From positions 210,744,250-210,808,249 of the forward strand of contig CATIUR010000001.1 of assembly GCA_949592205.1 (NCBI GenBank): DNA of 64,000 nt, given 5' to 3'. Of this stretch, positions 44,978 to 57,978 are shown one piece after another. The notes beneath the pieces were generated by a model. The model ran no database searches. It had not been told where the DNA came from and was given only the letters and a program-made list of their open reading frames with translations. Both the position numbers and the translations under genes were made by a program. The DNA comes from Helichrysum umbraculigerum. Its lineage: Eukaryota; Streptophyta; Magnoliopsida; Asterales; Asteraceae. Within the stretch, counting starts at the first letter, position 1; every line of letters begins with the position of its first letter.

Positions 44978-47900
44978 ATGTTCAGAAATCAGCAATCGTG
45001 GATCTTGAATACCGGTGCTTCTTCACACCTTACTTCAAATATTGGTAATCTCAATTCTCATTTTAATTCTAGTATTATTAAGTCTGTAGTTGTAGGTGAT
45101 GGATCCCATATTCCTGTTACCCAAATAGGACATAGCCAACTACCAAACCCATATCGTCCACTATATCTTAGAAATGTCCTTGTTACTCCAAACATTATCA
45201 AAAACCTTATCTCTGTTCATCAGTTTACAAAAGATAATAAGTGCTCGATCGAGTTTGACCCTTACGGCTTCTCAATAAAAGATTTAAAAACTCGACAACT
45301 CCTTCTCCGGTCTGACAGCACCGGAGATCTCTATCCCATTTCTTCTCCACATGCTTCTGCTTTTTCTATAGTCTCTCAAAATCAAAATCATTCTGTATGG
45401 AATCAGCGTTTAGGACATCCCGGGGATACAAGTTTACAATCCCTTGCATCCAGAGGTTTCATATCATACCACAAAAATAAAACATCTACCCTATGTCATG
45501 CCTGTCAGTTAGGTAAACAAATCAAACTCCCCTTCTATCGTTCTGAGTCTGTAGTTCACTCTCCTTTTGACATTATTCATTCTGACATCTGGACCTCTCC
45601 AATTCCTAGTACAATGGTTTTAAATACTATGTGTTGTTTCTTGATCATTTCTCTCATTTTCTTTGGATCTACCCTCTTCACCGAAAATCTGATGCTTTCT
45701 CCAAATTCGTTCAATTTCGCACCTGTGTACGTACTCAGTTTAACAAAGAAATTAAAGCTTTTCAATGCGATCATGGTGGAGAATTTGACAACCGATCCAT
45801 GCATGATCTCTTTGCCACTAATGGCATTCAGTTCCGCTTTTCTTGCCCTCATACTTCCCAACAAAATGGGAAATCGGAACGCATGATTCGCACAATCAAT
45901 AATGTCGTTCGCACCCTTCTATTCCAAGCTCATCTCCCTCCGGAGTATTGGGTAGAAGCCCTCTTCATGGCAGTATACCTTCTGAACATTCTTCCCTCCA
46001 CCTCAATCCAAAATGAAATTCCCTATACCAAACTATTCAACAAACCAACATCCTACACTCACCTTCGCACTTTTGGATGCCTTTGTTACCCATATGCTTT
46101 CCCTCCACATAAACTCGCACCTCGTACCACTCCATGCATATTCCTTGGTTATCCTACCAATCACTGTGCATATCAGTGTCTTGATCTCAACACCAAGAAA
46201 ATCATTATTTCTCGACATGTCATCTTTGACGAGTCATCCTTTCCATTCGCGTCTTTTTCTCCCAACACAGTTCCATCATATGAGTTTTTAGACACGTCAT
46301 GTGACCCCTCTCCGATTGCTCGCCAGCTTCTTATGTCTCGATCATCTCCTATTTCTACAAATTCTCCATCCCCAACTTCAAACCAACCCCCTCAAAATCC
46401 TGCACAACCTGAAATTGAAAATTTTCCTCTTCCTCCAACACCTCCTCCCTCACCCCCTACAAATACCTCAAACAACTCATCTCCTTCCTCATCTGAAAAT
46501 TCTAATTGTACATCTTCTGAAAATTCCAACAGTTCATCTACATCCTCTCCAACTCAGTCTACTCCTTTACGCACTCACCCAATGGCCACTCGCTCCCAAC
46601 ATAATATTCACAAACCAATCCAAAAACTTAATCTTCACACCACTACTGTCACTCCTTCCACACCCCGCTCATACACCCAAGCCTTTAGGGATCCTCACTG
46701 GCATGCAGCTATGCAGACTGAATATAATGCTTTAATTAAAAATGAAACTTGGGATCTTGTTCCACGACCACCTGGAGTTAATGTGGTCCGTTCTATGTGG
46801 TTATATAAACGCAAATTGCGTGCTGATGGCTCTCTTGATCGATACAAAGCCCGTTTGGTAGCTGATGGGAAAAGCCAGCAGCTTGGTATCGATTGTGAGG
46901 AGACGTTTAGCCCGGTTGTCAAACCGGCTACCATACGTACAGTTCTCAGTTTAGCTCTTTCTCGCTCTTGGCCGATTCATCAGTTGGATGTTCAGAATGC
47001 CTTTTTACATGGTTCTCTGCAGGAAACCGTTTATATGCAGCAGCCCCCAGGATTTGTCGATCCTTACCGCCCAGGTTATGTCTGTCACTTGAAGAAATCT
47101 CTGTATGGTCTAAAACAAGCTCCTCGTGTTTGGTTTCAGAGGTTCGCTTCATATGCCACAAGAGTCGGGTTTCAGCACAGCAAAACCGACTCATCTCTGT
47201 TCATCTTTCGCAGAGGATCTGACATTGCGTACCTATTGATCTATGTGGATGACATTATCCTTAATGCATCGTCAGATGCGTTTTTACATCGAGTAATCTC
47301 CTCTCTGCATGGAGAATTTGCTATGACGGATTTAGGGCCTCTTAATTATTTTTTGGGTATTGCAGCAACCCGAACTACAGCTGGCATGTTCCTTTCTCAG
47401 AAGAAATATGCTATGGACATTCTTGCTCGAGCAAACATGGTAAACTGTAATCCGTGCAAGACTCCGGTTGATACAGATTCTAAACTTAATGACACAGGTA
47501 CTCCCGTTGCTGATCCTACTTTATACCGTAGTCTTGCGGGAGCATTACAGTACCTCACATTCACCAGGCCAGATATTACGTATGCGGTTCAACAGATTTG
47601 CCTTTTCATGCATGATCCTCGAGAGCCTCACTTCCATGCTCTCAAACGTATTCTTCGATATGTTCGGGGCACCATTGACCATGGCCTTCAGCTGTATTCT
47701 TCATCTACTACTCATCTCACAGCCTACTCTGATGCTGATTGGGGCGGATGCCCCATTACACGGCGGTCTACGTCTGGCTATTGTGTTTTCCTTGGTAATA
47801 ACTTGCTATCTTGGTCTTCAAAACGTCAAAACATAGTCTCTCGTTCCAATGCTGAAGCAGAATATAGAGGGGTGGCTAATGCAGTTGCTGAGACATCGTG

Positions 47901-48210
47901 GTTACGAAATCTTCTCAGAGAGCTTCACACTCCGCTGTTCACTGCAACCATTGTCTACTGCGATAATGTCAGTACAGTTTACATGTCTGCTAATCATGTT
48001 CAACATCACCGAACTAAGCATATTGAAATTGATATTCATTTTGTTCGTGAGAAAGTTGCTACAGGTCACGTTAGAGTTCTTCATGTTCCATCTCGCTATC
48101 AGTATGCAGATATTTTCACAAAAGGATTGCCTTCACCTCTGTTTACTGAGTTTCGATCCAGCTTGAGCGTTCGGCAACCTTCTCCCGCTCAAACTGTGGG
48201 GGCATATTAA
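44978..48210 (+). pseudogene. Copia pol with one frameshift and an altered protease site
   Basis: The first part (44978 to about 45613) gives protease and the GAG-pre-integrase domain (WNQRLGHPG, CHACQLGKQIKLPF). The protease site reads WILNTGASSH, so the catalytic Asp is Asn (45008-45010). At about 45613 one base appears to be missing and the frame changes. From about 45631 the second frame is open to 48210. It holds the integrase core (DHGGEFDN, HTSQQNGKSERM), reverse transcriptase (KARLVADGKSQ, VQNAFLHG, LIYVDDIIL) and RNase H (YSDADWGGCPITRRSTSGY, SRSNAEAEYRG). A Ser/Pro/Thr-rich linker separates integrase and reverse transcriptase. With no gag, an altered protease and the shift, it cannot be autonomous. 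Confidence 0.9.
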
Positions 48211-48361
48211 TGTGTATTGTAGTTTATTTATTTAGCCCGTTAGCTTAGCCCAATGTAAAGCCCAATGGGCCCTCGAGTTCTAGGTTAAGGATGTTCCTAG
48301 CTCTATATATTTGAGCCTCTTGTAATGTTTTGAATCAAGCAATAATAATCAAATACTTTCA
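48205..48361 (+). repeat. 3' LTR (157 bp)
   Basis: Partner of 44302-44446, longer by a 12-bp duplication of CCCAATG-type sequence near 48253. Its first bases overlap the end of the pol frame. Confidence 0.85.
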
Positions 48362-48456
48362 TCATTCACACTTACTTTGGTTTTTCATGTTAATTTAGCA
48401 TCTAAAGGTGTTCGTTTGTTGAGATTTGGTTCAGCAATTGATAGAATCTTGATGCA

Positions 48457-48640
48457 TTTTTTTTTTTTTTTTTGAACGGCAAATAACTCCTTCGGATCAG
48501 TAATGGAGTATCATCGTGCCACCACTACTGACCCCACCTTTTTGCCTCACCTAAGAAGAAACCCTCTGGAGAGGCTCGAACCCGAGACCTCTCCATCATT
48601 GAGAAAACTCCTTACCTCACTCCATCATTTGTTTGTGAAG
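48457..48640 (-). repeat. tRNA-derived SINE
   Basis: On the minus strand the B box is CGGGTTCGAGCCT (near 48570-48582), preceded by an A-box-like GTGAGGTAAGGAG. The element ends in an A run, seen as an 18-base T run at about 48458-48475. This is the layout of plant tRNA-derived SINEs. Target duplications were not found. Confidence 0.6.
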
Positions 48641-49212
48641 TATACTTCGATAATTAAATTCCTAATTAAACACTGAATTTACAATCTACAATATAATGAA
48701 TCTGGACGTTGAAACAATTATTGAGAAACAATTATTGAGAAGTAAAGGAAAATTAAAAAGATATCTTTTACATCATTAAAATGTTATTATCATGAAAACT
48801 ATTTCTAACTTCTAAAAAACCTATAGATATCACTAAACAAAAATAAAAATATTTTATTAATTGCAGGTAGAATTTTAGTAAAGGTAAAATACCCCATTTT
48901 ATCACTTAGAGAAATAATTCACCATTAATATGAGAGGAACAGAGGGCTTGAGGATCTGTCCTCGTCTTCTTTTTCACTACCGAATCTTCATTTTTTATTA
49001 TTTTTCTTGATGAGAGAATTGAGGAATGATACTTTATTGATTTAAATTTAAGATAATGTTGGAGGGTGTTCACCCATCTTTTAATGGGTATGCACGATTA
49101 GTAAGTATAGTAACAAAACCAAAAATATTGATAATTTAACATTGCAGTTAGGATGCCAAGGGTATACAAGTGCATACCCTTAAATGTGTGTATGTCCGCC
49201 ACTGCTAATAGT

Positions 49213-49512
49213 TGTATAATTGTTATGTTGTATACCGCTTTATTATGGACTCTTATTATCTGTAATTGTTGGGCAAGTTGAAACTATGACCATTTAAAGG
49301 AGCTGGCTTATATGACTCCTGAATATTGTTTACATCATTTTTACTAGATTACAATGTCTATGCTATACTATTTTTATCTTTACGTACAACTTATTACTAT
49401 GTATCATCAAAATTATTTTTCAAAATTGTAGATTTAGTTTCCGTCTGGGTATGCGACCTTGGATTGCTGTTGTATATTCAGCTCCTGTTGCATACACACA
49501 ATTTATACGATA
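49213..49512. other. Helitron body, right part
   Basis: Between the hAT duplication and the Helitron terminal hairpin. AT-rich, no gene seen. Confidence 0.4.
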
Positions 49513-49540
49513 CCGTGCACCGCACGGGTTATAACACTAG

Positions 49541-49680
49541 TTAGGTATGTTTAACATTACTCGCCACACTAATTCTATCTCCTTATATTTACCAAATCAT
49601 TTTACGGTATCCACCAATTAAATTTTTAGGCCTAAATTTAGGTGTATGGTTTTAGGTTTTAGGCCCATCAATCATTTCTC
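49541..49680. repeat. Right arm of the palindromic element
   Basis: Reverse complement of 42841-42980, with several small differences. It begins at the base after the Helitron CTAG. Confidence 0.75.
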
Positions 49681-50514
<834 letters not shown>

Positions 50515-50518
50515 CTAG

Positions 50519-51141
50519 TATTTTACCCGGGCGTTGCCCCTGTTAAATGACTACCATGCATAAAACAAACGTTAATGTTAATATCGTAAAGTTCAAGCAC
50601 ATAAAACCTTCCCATACCACAATGCTATATAACACATACTGATTCATGGTTCCTCATGTTTATCGTGTTCTTGCTTTCCTTGTACTGCTTTAGACATTCG
50701 AACTCGAACACTGCCAGTGCTATTGGAACTACAAGAGACACAAATAGAAACCACCAGGTGATACCTATTGAGGATAGTAGAGCAAGCGATTTCGATCAAT
50801 TTTGGGTGGTGTTCTATGTAGAACGGGTCAAATCTGATTCAAATGGGTCGGCTAGAATATGTTGGAAGCCGCCAAAGCGATTTTTATGGATATAATATCT
50901 TAAATTCTTTTATTTGAAGATGTTGACTATCATTGTAAAATGGTTTATCACATGATATCCATTATAAGGTAATAAACTCAAAGAAATTGAACAGAAGGTA
51001 TGGTTTTTTTTATCTTTAAGTTTATACAGTCAAGCATATGCCTGCATTGAAGGAATGCAAAGAAAATCATGTATGACTTCTATTATTTATGCGATTTATA
51101 AAATGTATTTTCTTTAAATTATTTATGCCTGCATTGAAGGT
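50519..51141. other. Helitron H2 body, left of T2
   Basis: No recognisable domain. An open stretch at 50656-50895 has no motif I know. Just before T2, 51086-51128 repeats short pieces of the T2 LTR start. Confidence 0.35.
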
Positions 51142-51146
51142 ATGGT

Positions 51147-53131
51147 TGTAACATCCCCAAATCGAGCCTAGAAGAAAAATGTATTTTCTTTAAATTATTT
51201 ATGCGATTTATAATTTTACCTGTGTTTGATTTTAAATTTAATAGGTAAATGAGCCTCAGGAAATATTGTGACTATTAAAATGTTAGCTGTTTTAGATAAT
51301 TTTAGGTAACGGTAAAATAAAATAATTTTATCGCAATTGAAATCGAGGTTCCAGACAATAGATTTAAAACGGGTATAATTTATACCCAAAATGGCTGAGT
51401 CATAACCACAGGTCGACACCTGTGGCTTCAGGGTATTAACATTTCATTTCTTCCATGTTTTCATTTCTTCTTCTTTCAAAGAATTTTTAGACATCAAACA
51501 AATAATCTGATTTCTTCAATTCAAGGCTATGATCTTGATTTCATAGTGTTCTTCATCTTCTTTATTTCATAAGCATCTCCATTGTAAGTGTAATCCTCTA
51601 TTTTCATGTAGGAACTTGAATTAGTTGAAATGGTTGATTTAATAGCATGTAATGATGAGATAGAGTAAATTCATGTTTAAATGTGGTTGTGTGATGATTT
51701 TTGGACTGATTTTATGCTTATCTTAGATATCAATGGTGTTCTTCATGTTATATTGAATAAATTTGAGTTTTTGGTTGAAACTAGGTTAAATGTGGATGCA
51801 TGAGTGAAATTAGGAGTTTGATGATGATGATTTGTTGTTATAACATGTTATAGGATGTTAGTTGAGGTTCTTTTTGGGTTAAAAACATATATGGTATCCG
51901 AATTTAGTGAATTTAGACTTTTGGTTCGTGCTGGTGTTCTTGCTGATCTGGGTTTTTGTTGCTGGAAACGTGACAAACGCGATCCGGCTAGATAGCCCGG
52001 ATCGCGTTGCTATGTGTTGTTTTGTCTCAATCCTGATTCCTTCTTCGAAACGCGATCCAGCTCATACACCCGGATCGCGTTTGCAAGTGTAAAATGGTTA
52101 CAGAATATTTTCTTAAGAGGAACGCGATCCCAACCTCCATTGTCCGGATCGCGTTTGCCTTTGTAATTTTGAAGAAATTGATATTTTGTGAACTTATATG
52201 AATCTAACACTTATATTGTTTAGTTATTGATATTCCTTGATTATCAATGTATATAATTGAGTATAGTCATAATTAAATTATGAAACGAGTTATTAACTCG
52301 TGTTTTAATTGTGTTTACAGAGACACCGAAGACTCAATAAAATAAGACTTTTGAGTTGGAGACTGAGACTGACAGGTGAGTGGACTGGTTCTCACAATTT
52401 AATCTTGGTGTTAACAGTTAGTTGCATCAATTTTTAAGTTGCTTGTATTGACTGATTTATCGTTATGATAATGATAGGATTGTAGATTAAACTTGTGGTT
52501 TGATAGATTGATTGTTTGCTAGTAAATAATTCCATGATGGGTTGGAATGATAGAGGTCAATTTTGGGTTTAGTTGCTATAGGTTAATCTTTATGGGTCGG
52601 ATGAACATTCGTTGTGATTTAATCCATATTGGTTAAAGATAGCAATAAACTATCGGTAAAAATCTCTGTATTGGCCCGCAGTTGATTATTAAGTGTTCTT
52701 GGAGTGCCACCGCGGACTGAGGGTATCTCAAGAACCACCGATCCTCTGTTTGATTGTTTATTTAGATGATTGTTGTGAATTGATTGTTATACTAAGTTAG
52801 ATTGTTAGATTTAGTTCATTCACTTAGCTTTGTGCTAATTCCCCACCTACTTTTGCAGGTTAACTTTTGGGATATGATTAGGCAATGGTGTTGTTTTGAA
52901 GAAATGTTTGACAATGGGAACTCTGATCGTTTTGGATAAATCATGTTTTGTTAACATAACACCCAGTTATTGTATTAGCGTTGTAATTATACTTAATACT
53001 TATAAACTTGTAATGTTTTGGTATGACTAAATGTCGTATATATAATGTTATATCTATATTGGTATGAATGGGATTTACGCTTCCGAAATAAAAAAAAAAA
53101 AAAAAAATGTCTTAAATAGTGGGGTGTTATA
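51147..53131 (+). repeat. 5' LTR of T2
   Basis: 1985 bp, running TGTAACATCCCC..GGTGTTATA, so TG..TA and not TG..CA. It contains three inverted pairs AACGCGATCC..GGATCGCGTT (51976-52155). An exon-like segment is bounded by TTTACAG (52319) and GACAG/GTGAGTGG (GT at 52376), and an acceptor-like TTTTGCAG lies near 52858. Confidence 0.94.
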
Positions 53132-53134
53132 AGT

Positions 53135-53146
53135 TGGTATCAGAGC
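53135..53146 (+). promoter_or_regulatory. Primer-binding site of T2
   Basis: TGGTATCAGAGC, three bases after the LTR, complementary to initiator tRNA-Met. Confidence 0.95.
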
Positions 53147-53302
53147 GTAAGTTTAGGTGAATTGAATATTTAAAGTGTTCAATCCTAAACTTAGTCATGT
53201 TGGTCAAACATTTCTTGTGGTGGGGATTAGTTAGAATAGTTGATTTGGTTAGTTGCTAGTACTAACAATTAACGAATGTTGAGATGTGATGTGATGACAG
53301 GT

Positions 53303-56300
53303 ATGGCGGATAATGAGCCACCTTCCCATACTCTCAATGATACTACGCGGACAGATGCACCACCAGAGAACCAGGGTCATAATGGTACATCTAATTTAGC
53401 CGGTGGAGAAACTGAAACTGATCAGGAGTATATTATGAGATTGGAGAATAGAGTGTTGGAGCTTCAGAGAGAACGAGCTGGATCTTCTCAACATCCAGTT
53501 TCTACTCGTCCCCACATTGTGACTAATGTACCACCTATTGTATCTTCTACAAGAATTCCGGTATCTAACCCTTTTATTTCACAACAGCAGCAACAGGGTT
53601 ATACTTATCAGGCCTCGGGTCCTTTTCCTTCGTCTGGTTATACTAATTATCAAATACCTATTCCACCTTTTCAACAGTTGAAGAAAGGTTGCTCTCTTAA
53701 AACCTTTATGTCTTGCAATCCTTCAACTTATTCTGGAAGTACCGATCCTACGGTCACCCTTGACTGGCTTCGTGATGTAGAGAGAAAACTAAATGTATGC
53801 CATTGTGAGGAGGAGGATAAGGTACCTTATGCTGTTCAGTTATTAAAGGGTCAAGCCATGTCATGGTGGGATTCGATTACTGCACCATTATCTCCACAAC
53901 AGTTGAATGATATAAGATGGCCAGATTTTTATGCTGAAATTTGTAAGCAATTTTGCTCGGAGTATAATCTTTCACGGATTAGACAAGAGTTTCTTGACTT
54001 ACAAAAGACTGATCAAATGACGATTGATGAATTAATTAAACAGTTTTCAGATAAATTGCGGTTTGTGCAACAGTAGGTTCCAACTGACCGGACCAAAATT
54101 GATCACTTTGTGAAAACATTACCTCCTGATTACCGTACCACAGTGAGACTAGCCGGTTCACTTCCTCAAGCTTATGATTTAGCTCGTTCGGTTGATGGGG
54201 ATATTATGGCTAAAAGAGTGTTGAATAAAGAAAGGTATTCACAGAGAAACAAAGGAGATTCTTCGAGTAAACAGAAAGGACAAGGTAGTCAACAAAACAG
54301 GAGATCGAATTCTGGTATTCCAACGGATAGTAACTATTGTAATAGATGTCGAGCTAGACATAATGGTCCTTGTACCCCCCAGACATCTAGATGTGTTAAG
54401 TGTGGAATTTTTGGTCACGCTGCAAAGTATTGTACCTACCCAAATAGCGTGTGTTGGAATTGCCATAAAGAAGGGCATCGTGCAGGGGATTGTCCTGAGG
54501 CGAAGAGACAGAGTATGGGTACGGGTAAAGGTTCGCCATCATCTGGTCAAAAGAGGAAAAATCCACCAGTAGCTGCTAGCCGAGCTTTCCGAATGACAGT
54601 TGATGATGCTGTCGCCACTGAAGATGTCATCACTGGTACATTTCTCATAAATTCTATACCAGCTCGTGTATTGTTTGATTCTGGTGCCAATTGTTCGTTT
54701 ATATCTGTGAACTTTTGTGATAGACTGAAATTGATCCCCTCTTTGATTGTTAAACCTTTAGAAGTTGAAATTGCTGACGGTAAGTTAGTTCCTGTTACCA
54801 CATCGGTAGCTGGAGCTAGTATACTTATTGAGGGTCATAATTTCTTAGTCTCCTTTTTGTTAATGCCAATTCCTAGTTTCGATGTAGTTATTGGTATGGA
54901 TTGGTTAAGTTTGAATAAGGCCAACATTGATTGTCATAAAAAGATTATAAGAATTCCGATTTCTGATGGGTCATACGTCATGGCTCGAGGAGAACGAGTA
55001 AAGGGTAGTCTACCATTGATTTCCTTGTTGAAAGCTAGGAAATCTCTATCTAAGGGATGTGATTCTTATTTGGCATATGTGATAGATAGCAAGTTAGAAA
55101 AGAAATCTTTGACAAATTTTCCTGTGGTTTCTGAATACCCGGAAGTTTTTCCGGATGAATTGCCTGGTTTACCCCCTGTAAGAGATGTAGAATTTCAGAT
55201 TGATTTGATTCCTGGTTCGACTCCTGTAGCTAAGTCTCCTTATAGATTAGCTCCTTCTGAAATCCGTGAGATGATGAGTCAAATTCAGGAACTGTTAGAT
55301 AAAGGGTTTATTCGACCGAGTTCTTCCCCGTGGGGTGCTCCGGTATTGTTTGTTAAGAAAACCGATGGTACTCTTCGAATGTGTATTGATTATAGAGAGC
55401 TCAATAAAAGAACAGTGAAAAACAAATATCCATTGCCCAGAATTGATGAGTTATTTGATCAGTTACAGGGATCATCCTATTTTTCTAAGATCGATTTGAG
55501 ATCCGGTTATCATCAGGTACGAGTTCGTGAGGAAGATGTTCCTAAGACTGCTTTTCGTACCCGATATGGTCATTACGAGTTCTTAGTTATGCCTTTTGGA
55601 TTGACTAATGCTCCTGCTATTTTTATGGACTTAATGAATCGTGTATGTCGACCTTTTCTAGACAAGTTTGTGATTGTATTTATTGACGATATCTTGATTT
55701 ATTCTAAGTCTGAGGCTGAACATGAACATCATTTAAGATTGATTCTTGAGATTTTGAAAAGAGAGCATCTTTTTGCTAAATTTTCCAAATGTGAATTTTG
55801 GCTCCGAGAGGTACAGTTTCTCGGGCATATTATTTGTAAGGATGGTGTCAAAGTAGATCCTTCCAAGGTGGACGCTGTTATGAATTGGAATGCTCCTAAA
55901 TCACCTACTGAGATCAAAAGTTTCCTTGGTTTAGCGGGTTATTACCGAAAATTTATCAAGGATTTCTCCAAAATTGCTGGCCCGTTAACCAAGCTAACTA
56001 GGAAGGATATTAAATTTCAGTGGGGAGATCAACAAGAAACATCTTTTCAGACTCTTAAACAGTTGTTATGTCAGGCGCCAGTGTTAGCATTACCTGATGG
56101 TTCCGAGGGTTTTGTGGTTTATTGTGATGCTTCTCATGCTGGTTTGGGTGCTGTCTTAATGCAACATGATCGTGTTATTGCTTACGCTTCTCGTCAGCTT
56201 AAAACTCATGAAAGAAATTACCCCACACACGATTTAGAGCTTGCAGCTGTGGTATTTGCGTTGAAAATCTGGAGACACTATTTGTACGGAACTAAATGTG

Positions 56301-57943
56301 TCGTATGTACAGATCATAAAAGCCTCCAGTATATGTTTACTCAGAAAGAACTTAATATGAGACAGCGCCGATGGTTGGAATTGATTAAGGATTATGACTG
56401 TGAAATCCGATATCACCCGGGTAAAGCTAATGTGGTTGCCGATGCTTTAAGCCGAAATGTACCTTCCGACCGAATTTATTTTATGCGTTTGGAAATATCT
56501 TCTGATTTGATTTCTCAGTTGAAAGCTGCACAGTTAGAGGCATTGTTGGATAAAAATTTAAAATCTGAGATTTTGTTGAAACGAAAAGATTTATTGATTG
56601 ATGATTCTCGAGGATTGAAAACTTTCCAGTCTCGGGTTTGGGTTCCATTGATTGGGGGACTTCGGGATTTGATATTGTCGGAAGCACACAAATCGAGGTT
56701 ATCTGTTCATCCAGGGAGTACGAAAATGTACAATGATTTGAAACCATTGTATTAGTGGCCAACTATGAAAACCGATGTTGCTCGAATGGTGGAGACTTGT
56801 CATATATGTTCCCAGGTTAAAGCAGAACATCAGAAGCCCTATGGTTCATTGAAACAGTTAGATATTCCGGAATAGAAATGGGAGCACATTACTATGGATT
56901 TCGTTACCAAGTTTCCCCGCACTCAGAAAGGTAATGATATGATATGGGTGATAGTTGATAGATTAACCAAGAGTGCTCATTTTCTAGCCACTAGTGAGAC
57001 GGCATCATTGACTCGACTTGCTCAATTGTACATTCATGAGATTGTTGTTAGACATGGTATTCCTTTATCCATTGTTTCCGATAGAGATTCTAGATTTGTT
57101 TCTGGTTTTTGGCAGAGTTTGCAACGTGAATTAGGTACCAGAGTTAATCTTAGCACAGCGTATCATCCTCAGACAGACGGGCAGTCAGAGCGTACTATTC
57201 AGACACTCGAGGATATGTTGAGAGCTTGTGTACTTGAGTATGGCGGTTCTTGGGATTCACACTTACCATTGATAGAGTTTGCTTATAATAATTCTTATCA
57301 TTCTAGCATTGGTATGCCGCCGTATGAGATGTTGTATGGGCGCCGTTGTCGAACACCTACATGTTGGTTAGAAGCGGGAGAAAAACAGTTTGCGGGTCCC
57401 GATATAGTTCAAATTACAGCTGACAAAGTTAAGATTGCTCGTGAGAAACTGAGAGCGGCTCGTGATAGACAGAAACAGTATGCTGACCCACGTAGGCGAC
57501 CTGTTGTATTTGTTGAAGGTGAATTAGTTTATTTAAAGGTTTCTCCGTGGAAGGGTGTTATTAGATTTGGTAAACGTGGGAAGTTAGCTCCCCGATATAT
57601 TGGCCCATTTAAAATCCGTCAGGTGATTAATGAACAATCGGTTTCTAAAGATCTTCCGCCTGAATTAGCTGGTATTCACGATACATTTAATGTTTGCTAT
57701 TTAAGAAAGTGCAATGTGGAGGATCAATCCCAAATCCTTCCTTTGCAAGATCTTCGGGTTGACCCAAGTAAGAAATTAGTAGAAGAACCTGTCGAGCTTT
57801 TAGATAGGAAAGTGACCAAATTACGTAGAAAAGAAATTCCTATGGTTTTGGTTAAGTGGAAACATAGTTTGGGTGCGGATCTCACTTGGGAAACGGAGGA
57901 GAGTATGCGGGTTAGATACCCTAATCTATTTGGGTCTAGTTAG
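53303..57943 (+). pseudogene. T2 gag-pol frame interrupted by three TAG codons
   Basis: One reading frame runs from MADNEPP (53303; upstream ATG at 53276) to the stop at 57943. It is broken only by TAG at 54074-54076, 56753-56755 and 56873-56875. No frameshift is seen. Domains in order are gag, two zinc knuckles (CVKCGIFGHAAKYC, CWNCHKEGHRAGDC), protease LFDSGANCSF, reverse transcriptase with VFIDDIL, RNase H, integrase (HPQTDGQSERTIQ) and a chromodomain-like tail (LVKWKHSLGADLTWE). The first stop lies in gag and the other two between RNase H and the integrase core. At the second and third, related elements have Trp (YWWP, and the W before KWEH), so a TGG to TAG change is the likely cause. 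The element is probably inactive but mobilisable in trans. Confidence 0.92.
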
Positions 57944-57978
57944 ATTTCGGGACGAAATCTTTCTAAGGAGGGGTGATT

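Larger units (their letters stand above)
44297..48366 (+). mobile_element. Copia element (Ale/Retrofit-like) lacking gag
   Basis: 5' LTR 44302-44446 and 3' LTR 48205-48361, with the duplication TCATT at 44297-44301 and 48362-48366. The primer site TGGTATCAGAGC (44447-44458) follows the 5' LTR. The purine tract TGTGGGGGCA (about 48195-48204) precedes the 3' LTR. The 3' LTR has an extra 12 bp (TAAAGCCCAATG). Short LTRs and the RNase H style suggest the Ale/Retrofit clade. Confidence 0.92.
44088..49212. mobile_element. hAT-type non-autonomous element
   Basis: Terminal inverted repeats CAGTGGCGGA (44096-44105) and TCCGCCACTG (49195-49204) are exact. The 8-bp duplication CTAATAGT flanks them at 44088-44095 and 49205-49212. 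An 8-bp duplication with CA..TG ends is typical of hAT. Without the nested copia the element is about 1 kb and has no transposase. Confidence 0.88.
42981..49540 (+). mobile_element. Helitron H1 with nested hAT and copia
   Basis: The 5' end is TCTTCCCTGTATACTAG after an A at 42980. The 3' end is a hairpin CCGTGC-ACC-GCACGG (49513-49527), then GTTATAACACTAG ending at 49540 and followed by T. TC start, CTRR end with a hairpin about 10 bp upstream, and insertion between A and T are the Helitron hallmarks. The site lies inside a palindromic repeat whose two arms flank it exactly, which supports both ends. No Rep/helicase is seen, so it is non-autonomous. Confidence 0.75.

Noticed and set aside
51907..52092. 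61-codon frame repeated at 58739-58924
   Set aside because: It lies in both T2 LTRs and runs through the palindromic pairs. It has no independent coding evidence.
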